A stretch of DNA of 64,000 bases from Psychrobacter sp. AH5 (GTDB taxonomy: Bacteria > Pseudomonadota > Gammaproteobacteria > Pseudomonadales > Moraxellaceae): assembly GCF_040371085.1 (NCBI RefSeq), contig NZ_JAMBMT010000001.1:310001-374000 (forward strand), written 5' to 3'. Positions 58,831 to 64,000 of the stretch are shown piece by piece. How positions within the stretch are numbered: position 1 is the first letter of the stretch; every line of letters begins with the position of its first letter. The translations under genes were made by a program, and so were the position numbers. The notes below the pieces were generated by a model. The model was given only the letters and a program-made list of their open reading frames with translations. It was not told the DNA's origin and searched no databases.

Positions 58831-60924
58831 ATGAGAACCGAGACCACTCTGAATTTATTAGTGATAGACGATGATCAGCTCTACGCTGAGGGTTTGATAA
58901 ATCTATTAAAAGCCTATTATAGTGAAGTGACTTTAGGGTTTTTGGATGATAAAGAAGAGCTGCTAAAGTCGCTACGTCAGAGCTGGGATGTCTTAGTATT
59001 TGGTAGAGCGTACGATTTGAGCTTTACTGATGTTGTCAGTATTGTCCAACAACATAATATTGATCTACCGATAATCGGTTTGATAAGCGAGGAGTTGGCT
59101 GACGCAGCTTGTAATGATGATGGATTGCCGATGGTCATTGACGGCACTATGGTGAAAGCATTAGTAGCTAATGAGAGAACGCAAGTGGTGCTAGCAATTC
59201 GCTTATTACACGATAATTTGCGTAACCGTCGACAAATCGCTACTTTGCAGCAAGTGCTTAATGAATCTGAGCAGCGCGCTAATCTGTTAATTAAAAATTC
59301 TAAAAGCGCGGTGGCTTATATCGATCAAGGAATTCATATTTTTGCTAATGATTCTTATCTTAAGCTGTTTAACTTTGAGTCAATGGATGACATCATTGGC
59401 ATGCCAGTGATTGACCTCATAGCAGGCTCTGATAATATAAAAGAGTTTAAACACTTTCTTCGCCAGTTTGATAAAGGTAATCGCGAGCAAGTTGAGTTTA
59501 ATTCGAGTAGTAAGACTAAACAGGGCCGTACCTTTGAGGTTAAGCTACAGCTGGCTACTGCCACTTTAGAAGGCGAGCCTGTGACCCAAATTATTATTCA
59601 ACAAAACAATAGTAGCGCTGATATTGATAAGCAACTAGCATTAGCAGAGCGTATTGATAGCTTGACTGGGCTTACGAACCGCCGCGGCTTTGAGGAGCGT
59701 CTTGCAAGCTTGCATCAGCAGGTAACCACCCAAGCCTCTAAGTCAGGTAGCGAAGCGGGACTACTGTATATTCAGCTAGATAGTACCGGCAAAATCGGTA
59801 GTAGCTTGGGCTTAGAGGGAGTAGATGCCGCTGTCAAACAAATAGCGGCTTTACTAGATGAGCTGGTGGCTGATTATCCGGTTAGCCGCTTTAGTGATAC
59901 CTCATTTACCGTACTGATTAGTGATACCTCAACTCAGGCTTTAAAGGAGTTAGCTGAGCGTATTCGTCAGCGTATCAGTGAGACACTTATCAACGTTGGC
60001 AAGCGTACCATCAGTACTACGGCGAGTATTGGGGTGGTAAAAATCGATCGAAACGCTCCTGAGCCGAAGGTTTTATTAGCGCGTGCGCTTGAAGCTATTC
60101 ATCATATCGGTATCGAAACTAGCAATCAAGGGGATGCTTATCACTTCTATGATTTGAGTAAACATGCGACCGACGACGATAGCGCTTTAGCTGAATATTT
60201 AGTCAACGCTATCAACAATAATCGTTTTGAGCTAATGTTCCAGCCTATTTACGATATAACTCTTGATCGTAGCGACTTTTTTGAGGTTTATTTGCGTCTG
60301 CCTCTTGGTGATGCTGATAATACCGTATTGACGCCGGATCAGTTTTTGTCGGTAGCAAAATCTAATAACTTATTAGAGAAGATAGATCGTTGGGTGCTTA
60401 TCAATGCTTTTAAACAGCTCAGCGAGGTACGCAAGTCTCATCCTCAAGCAAGGCTTTTGGTACAATTAACTAGCGCCTCATTAGTCGATAAAAAGCTGGC
60501 TAGTGTCGCTAGTCAGATTATCAAAGCGGTAGGCGGTCCGGCAGGGGCGCTGACTATACAGTTTAATGAGCAAGATATTCGTAATCATTTGACGATAGCA
60601 AAATCTCAATTCTCAGCGCTTAGTAAGATCAATTGCCGAGTCGCTATTCATAATTTTGGTAGCACTACTAAGTCTCTTGATACCGCTGAGTTTGTGCAGC
60701 CTGATATGATACGTATCGCCAAAAATTATGTAGAAGATATTCATACTGATGATAACTTGGATACCGTCAAGTCGCTCATTACCGAGGTCAATAAGATTAA
60801 TATCGATGTATTAATGCCCTATATCGAAGATGCCGCGACGATGTCAGTGTCTTGGAGCGTGGGCGCGCGCTACTTGCAAGGCTATTATCTAGAAGAGCCA
60901 AGCAGTACTATAAATGTAGTCTAA
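58831..60924 (+). CDS. FimX-like regulator (REC-PAS-GGDEF-EAL, degenerate)
   Basis: A 697-residue protein laid out like Pseudomonas FimX, a type IV pilus regulator that binds cyclic di-GMP. The REC-like domain starts NLLVIDDDQLYAEGLINLL; the PAS region is near residues 150-270. The GGDEF site is degenerate (SRFSDTSFTVLIS), so no cyclase activity is expected. The EAL site is degenerate too (FFEVYLRLPLGD in place of EAL), so it probably binds rather than cleaves the nucleotide. I start at the ATG with GAGGAAG 3 bases upstream; ATG 58819 and GTG 58807 are alternatives. Confidence 0.88.
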   Translation: MRTETTLNLLVIDDDQLYAEGLINLLKAYYSEVTLGFLDDKEELLKSLRQSWDVLVFGRAYDLSFTDVVSIVQQHNIDLPIIGLISEELADAACNDDGLPMVIDGTMVKALVANERTQVVLAIRLLHDNLRNRRQIATLQQVLNESEQRANLLIKNSKSAVAYIDQGIHIFANDSYLKLFNFESMDDIIGMPVIDLIAGSDNIKEFKHFLRQFDKGNREQVEFNSSSKTKQGRTFEVKLQLATATLEGEPVTQIIIQQNNSSADIDKQLALAERIDSLTGLTNRRGFEERLASLHQQVTTQASKSGSEAGLLYIQLDSTGKIGSSLGLEGVDAAVKQIAALLDELVADYPVSRFSDTSFTVLISDTSTQALKELAERIRQRISETLINVGKRTISTTASIGVVKIDRNAPEPKVLLARALEAIHHIGIETSNQGDAYHFYDLSKHATDDDSALAEYLVNAINNNRFELMFQPIYDITLDRSDFFEVYLRLPLGDADNTVLTPDQFLSVAKSNNLLEKIDRWVLINAFKQLSEVRKSHPQARLLVQLTSASLVDKKLASVASQIIKAVGGPAGALTIQFNEQDIRNHLTIAKSQFSALSKINCRVAIHNFGSTTKSLDTAEFVQPDMIRIAKNYVEDIHTDDNLDTVKSLITEVNKINIDVLMPYIEDAATMSVSWSVGARYLQGYYLEEPSSTINVV

Positions 60925-61001
60925 AAAAGTCTTTCTAAGAAGGTTTGCATTATCGATTAAAGCCTCCATCTATCCTTATCATTATAAAAAAAGATCCGCT
61001 C

Positions 61002-61544
61002 ATGTCTATTGTTATGCGTCAAATAAGCATTATCGTTACGGCTATGCTTTTACTCAGTGCTTGTGGAGAGCGTTTGCCGCCAGATAGTCGCGCCGCGGTA
61101 ACTTTGCCAGAGTATACCGAAGGGGACGCGGATAACGGTGCTTTGATTTATGAAGAGGCCTGCGCTCAGTGCCATCAGTTCACCCCGGGACTCAATAAAA
61201 AAGGGCCGCAGCTGATGAATATTTATGGCGCAAAAGCGGCTCAATTAAACGATTATGATTATAGCGAAGGCTTAAAAACCTCAGGCTGGGTATGGAATGC
61301 CGAAAAGCTAGATCGTTATATAAAAGATGCCGAACAAGCTATGCCAGAATCCAAAATGCTTGCTGATCCGATGCCCAATGCTAGTGAACGCGCCGATGTT
61401 ATCGCTTATTTATCAACGCTGCGTGCGCCAACAATAGTGGCAGATGCTCAAGCCAATGACGCTAGTGAGCCTAGTCAGATGACCAATGAGGCTATCGATA
61501 TATCAGATGAGGCATCAGAAAAACCAGCTGCCGATTTTCAATAA
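61002..61544 (+). CDS. Lipid-anchored c-type cytochrome
   Basis: A 180-residue mono-heme cytochrome c with a lipobox (LLLSACGER) and the heme motif CAQCH (about residues 53-57); the axial Met is probably in AEQAMPESKMLADPM. This class I small c-type domain is like soluble cytochromes with a GAKAAQLNDYDYSEGLK segment. The tail is Ala/Asp/Glu-rich. Exported to the periplasm. Partner oxidases are unknown. It follows the FimX-like gene by 77 bases. Confidence 0.9.
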   Translation: MSIVMRQISIIVTAMLLLSACGERLPPDSRAAVTLPEYTEGDADNGALIYEEACAQCHQFTPGLNKKGPQLMNIYGAKAAQLNDYDYSEGLKTSGWVWNAEKLDRYIKDAEQAMPESKMLADPMPNASERADVIAYLSTLRAPTIVADAQANDASEPSQMTNEAIDISDEASEKPAADFQ

Positions 61545-61630
61545 ATAAGCCTTAATAAAAGCTTTATTAACGCTCTTACTTATAACTCTTATGCCATTCT
61601 TTATCACTCTTTTTTTATGATACCAAGCCT

Positions 61631-62617
61631 ATGACCGTAGAAGTAGCCCCCTCATCCAAAGCTATGATCGCTGATAACTATGAGCACAATCAACAACAAA
61701 TAGCTCAGTTGCTCGGCAAGCTCAATAAGGTGGTTTTGGATAAGCCGCAAGTTCTCAAGCTAGCGCTTAGCTGCGTATTAGCCGGAGGACATCTATTGCT
61801 ACAAGACTTGCCTGGTATGGGTAAAACCACGCTGGCTCAAGGGCTTGCGCAGTTATTAGGGTTAAGCTTTAGTCGAGTGCAATTCACCAATGATATGCTG
61901 CCTGCTGATATTTTGGGCATGACACTTTATGACCAAGGGAAGATGGCTTTTGAATTTCGTAAAGGGCCGATATTTACGCAGTTATTATTAGCCGATGAGA
62001 TCAATCGCTCAAGTCCCAAAACCCAAAGTGCGCTACTTGAGGCAATGGAGGAGCGGCAAGTCACCCAAGATGGGCAGTCGTACCCGCTACCAAAGCCTTT
62101 TTTTGTGATTGCTACCCAAAACCCTCTGCAACAAGCTGGAGTGTATCCATTACCAGAATCACAGTTGGATCGGTTTTTGATGTGTTTGTCGCTAGGCTAT
62201 CCCTCGCTTGAGGCGGAGCGCGCTCTACTGCGCGGACAAGATCGCCGCGAGCTATTAGCTAAGCTGTCAGCAGTACTAAGCACTGAAGAGGTACTACTAG
62301 CGCGCCGCGGTGTGCAGCAAGTTTATGTGGCAGATGCCGTACTCGACTACTTACAGCGTTTGGTCGCCAAGACCCGTGTTAGCCAAGACTATCATGGGCT
62401 ATCACCGCGAGGAGTACTGTCGCTACAAAGCGCCGCGCAAGCTTATGCTTATGTCTCAGGTCATCAAGAAGTGACGCCTGAGGATATTCAAGCAGTATTT
62501 GCCGCGGTCACTGACCACCGATTAGGACAGCGATTTGTATCAGCCAATGCAGTAAGTGGCCAGGCACCATCGACTATAGCTCAGCGCATTATGGCCGAAG
62601 TCGCTGTAGTCGTCTGA
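61631..62617 (+). CDS. MoxR family AAA+ ATPase
   Basis: A 328-residue MoxR-type AAA+ ATPase, a chaperone class often linked to von Willebrand A or DUF58 proteins. Walker A GLPGMGKTTLAQGLA (in the form LLLQDLPGMGKTTLA, about residue 61), Walker B LLADEINRSSPKTQSALLEAMEER, and the sensor FVIATQNPLQQAGVYPLPESQLDRF are visible. It is followed by a DUF58 gene and then a transglutaminase gene, the classic MoxR operon. Confidence 0.95.
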   Translation: MTVEVAPSSKAMIADNYEHNQQQIAQLLGKLNKVVLDKPQVLKLALSCVLAGGHLLLQDLPGMGKTTLAQGLAQLLGLSFSRVQFTNDMLPADILGMTLYDQGKMAFEFRKGPIFTQLLLADEINRSSPKTQSALLEAMEERQVTQDGQSYPLPKPFFVIATQNPLQQAGVYPLPESQLDRFLMCLSLGYPSLEAERALLRGQDRRELLAKLSAVLSTEEVLLARRGVQQVYVADAVLDYLQRLVAKTRVSQDYHGLSPRGVLSLQSAAQAYAYVSGHQEVTPEDIQAVFAAVTDHRLGQRFVSANAVSGQAPSTIAQRIMAEVAVVV

Positions 62618-62653
62618 TAACTGTTTAGACTACCCTCACTTTATAGGGTGAAT

Positions 62654-63709
62654 ATGACCATTTTGCCTCAGACCATAAAACAGCCCTTAGCGGCAATGCT
62701 CAGTCACTGGTTTGCCAAGCGCGCGCCCAAAAGCGACAGCGCTACCCTTAACTTGCGTAATGTCTATATTTTTTTTAGCCGCGAGGGTATGCTGTTTGTG
62801 TTGCTACTTACCATTACCTTTATCGCCGGTGTTAATTACGGCAATAACTTGGTATTGGGGCTATGTTTTTATCTAGTAAGTGTCTGGCTAATTAGCTTTC
62901 ATGTCACTTTTGCCCATGTATCAGGATTGCAAGTACGACTGCTTGAGGTGACCATGGCAGAGGCAGGCGAGCCGGCTTGGGTAACGGTGCAGCTGCTCAA
63001 TAAAAGCCGTCAGCCTAGGCGTCAGCTACTGGTCAGCTTTGAGCCAAAAAACAAACAACATAGCCAAAAATCAGCGAGTAAACAGCTAGCCGCGTCACCT
63101 AGCTCATCACCAACATCGCTGCCAACCTCCATACTATTATCGCGTCTTAAAGATGAGCAAATTATACGTCTGCCAGTAGCGACTCATCAGCGTGGTAAGC
63201 TTGAGCTGCCACGTTTGCAAATCAAAACCGTTTACCCATTAGGAATTATGCGCGCTTGGTCCTACGTTTATTTCGCGCGCCCCGCTTGGGTCTATCCAAA
63301 AGCTGAAGCCTTTGAATGGCAAGCGCAGTATCTAAGCGCTAATAATACAGATCTGCCCACTGGTGGACAGTACACCCAAGGCCAAGATGACTTTGAGCGT
63401 CTCGATAATTATATCGCTGGTGAATCCTTAGCGAGAGTCTCTTGGGCGCATGTGGCGCGCGGGCAGGGCATGTTTACCAAGCATTTCGCCGATCCTGTCG
63501 GTTATGAGCAGCGCTTAGCTTACGACGATATGCCAGCGCTGACTCATGAACAAAAACTCTCGCAACTGGCTTATGGGGTGCTTACTTTAGCTCAGAGTGA
63601 GGTACCGTTTCAGCTGCAACTACCTAATGATGCGCCAAACGCTGCCGTTATAGGGCAAGGCGATGCGTTCGCGCAAGCCTGTTTACTAAGGTTGGCGCAA
63701 GTCCCATGA
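62654..63709 (+). CDS. DUF58 domain protein
   Basis: A 351-residue protein with two hydrophobic segments near the N-terminus (about residues 45-90) and a C-terminal DUF58 motif (GGQYTQGQDDFERLDNYIAG, SWAHVARGQGMFTKHFADP). DUF58 proteins form a complex with MoxR ATPases and resemble von Willebrand A proteins. I use the ATG at 62654 over the GTG at 62648. The stop overlaps the next ATG by 4 bases. Confidence 0.92.
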   Translation: MTILPQTIKQPLAAMLSHWFAKRAPKSDSATLNLRNVYIFFSREGMLFVLLLTITFIAGVNYGNNLVLGLCFYLVSVWLISFHVTFAHVSGLQVRLLEVTMAEAGEPAWVTVQLLNKSRQPRRQLLVSFEPKNKQHSQKSASKQLAASPSSSPTSLPTSILLSRLKDEQIIRLPVATHQRGKLELPRLQIKTVYPLGIMRAWSYVYFARPAWVYPKAEAFEWQAQYLSANNTDLPTGGQYTQGQDDFERLDNYIAGESLARVSWAHVARGQGMFTKHFADPVGYEQRLAYDDMPALTHEQKLSQLAYGVLTLAQSEVPFQLQLPNDAPNAAVIGQGDAFAQACLLRLAQVP

Positions 63710-64000
63710 GTTTATTTAACTTATTCTCCAGTAAAAAACGCTCGCCGCAAAGCTTGGCTAACCAACCAGATCCTATGAAAGCTATTAATGGTAGCGACGC
63801 TAGCTTTGAGCGGCTCGCTTATGGCCAACTGATCTCTACTCGCTTAATAAATGATGAGCGCGGTGATGACGAGGTTACTAAGAATAAATGGTATCAGCGG
63901 CTGTTATCACTACCCGCTTATTATTGGGTATTGATCGCCCAGCTGTTTGTTATTTTGCCGCACGCTTTTTATCTGCCTCTATGGCTGATAGGTTTTGGCA
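63706..64000 (+). CDS. Transglutaminase-family membrane protein (TgpA-like), partial
   Basis: Starts with an ATG that overlaps the DUF58 stop (ATGA) and runs off the window after 98 codons. The N-terminal part is hydrophilic; hydrophobic segments begin near YYWVLIAQLFVILPHAFYLP. The position right after MoxR and DUF58 makes a TgpA/DUF3488 transglutaminase the expected product, but the catalytic domain is not in the window. Identity is mainly inferred from context. Confidence 0.65.
   Translation, partial: MSLFNLFSSKKRSPQSLANQPDPMKAINGSDASFERLAYGQLISTRLINDERGDDEVTKNKWYQRLLSLPAYYWVLIAQLFVILPHAFYLPLWLIGFG

Noticed and set aside
1..64000. CRISPR array, prophage or integrated plasmid
   Set aside because: No spaced direct repeats of CRISPR type, no integrase or structural phage genes, and no att-like repeats flanking any block.

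Overview
The window is chromosomal DNA of a gammaproteobacterium of the Moraxellaceae, most likely Psychrobacter or a close relative. I judge this from the protein families and the gene order (uvrA - YajR-type MFS transporter - ssb; split gspN-gspC-gspD; rpmB-rpmG; divergent efp/epmB; a FimX-like protein), and from the moderate-to-low GC by eye. No database search was possible, so the genus is inferred. Almost all of the window is ordinary core genome with compact operons. I found no tRNA, rRNA, CRISPR array or prophage.

Layout: 1-6.5 kb holds catalase, HtpG (with a possible heat-shock promoter), a membrane-bound C13 (legumain/caspase-like) peptidase and S-formylglutathione hydrolase. 6.5-10 kb holds Rpe, several small unknown proteins and ribosomal proteins L28 and L33 (rpmB-rpmG). 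10-16 kb holds a large Ig-like surface lipoprotein with EF-hand-like loops, PurU, a CcsA/YpjD-type membrane protein and Ffh. 16-29 kb holds TsaB, UppP, RsmJ, UbiA, MnmC, YciI, YciB, a PHP phosphoesterase, a diguanylate cyclase and TruD. 29-36 kb holds a Rieske-FAD reductase, two tandem GNAT paralogues, glutathione reductase, a split ThrE exporter and a DUF503 protein. 36-38.8 kb is an AT-rich accessory spot with an AIPR-family (abortive-infection-like) gene split by an IS5-family element. 38.8-45.5 kb holds UvrA, the MFS transporter, SSB and an H-NS-like protein. 45.6-49.7 kb holds type II secretion genes gspN, gspC and gspD. 50-57.6 kb holds an RsiV-like lipoprotein, TatD, a second IS5-family element, TcdA, a GAF hybrid histidine kinase, EF-P and its modification enzyme EpmB. 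57.7-64 kb holds an IS30-family element, a FimX-like protein, a cytochrome c, and a MoxR - DUF58 - transglutaminase operon that runs off the end.

The most notable points come from exact junction reading. (1) Removing the IS5-family element at 37627-38540 and one copy of its ATT duplication restores a single 557-codon AIPR reading frame with a PD-(D/E)XK-like nuclease signature, so a possible one-gene phage-defence locus was recently interrupted. (2) A 46-bp perfect palindrome with TG...CA ends like IS3/IS150-group termini, flanked by GTA repeats, sits exactly in the loop of a 20-bp terminator stem at 12464-12560. (3) An IS30-family copy ends 48 bp before the most likely start codon of the FimX-like gene. 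Nothing in the window looks to me like a wholly new multigene system; the AIPR locus is the closest to one.
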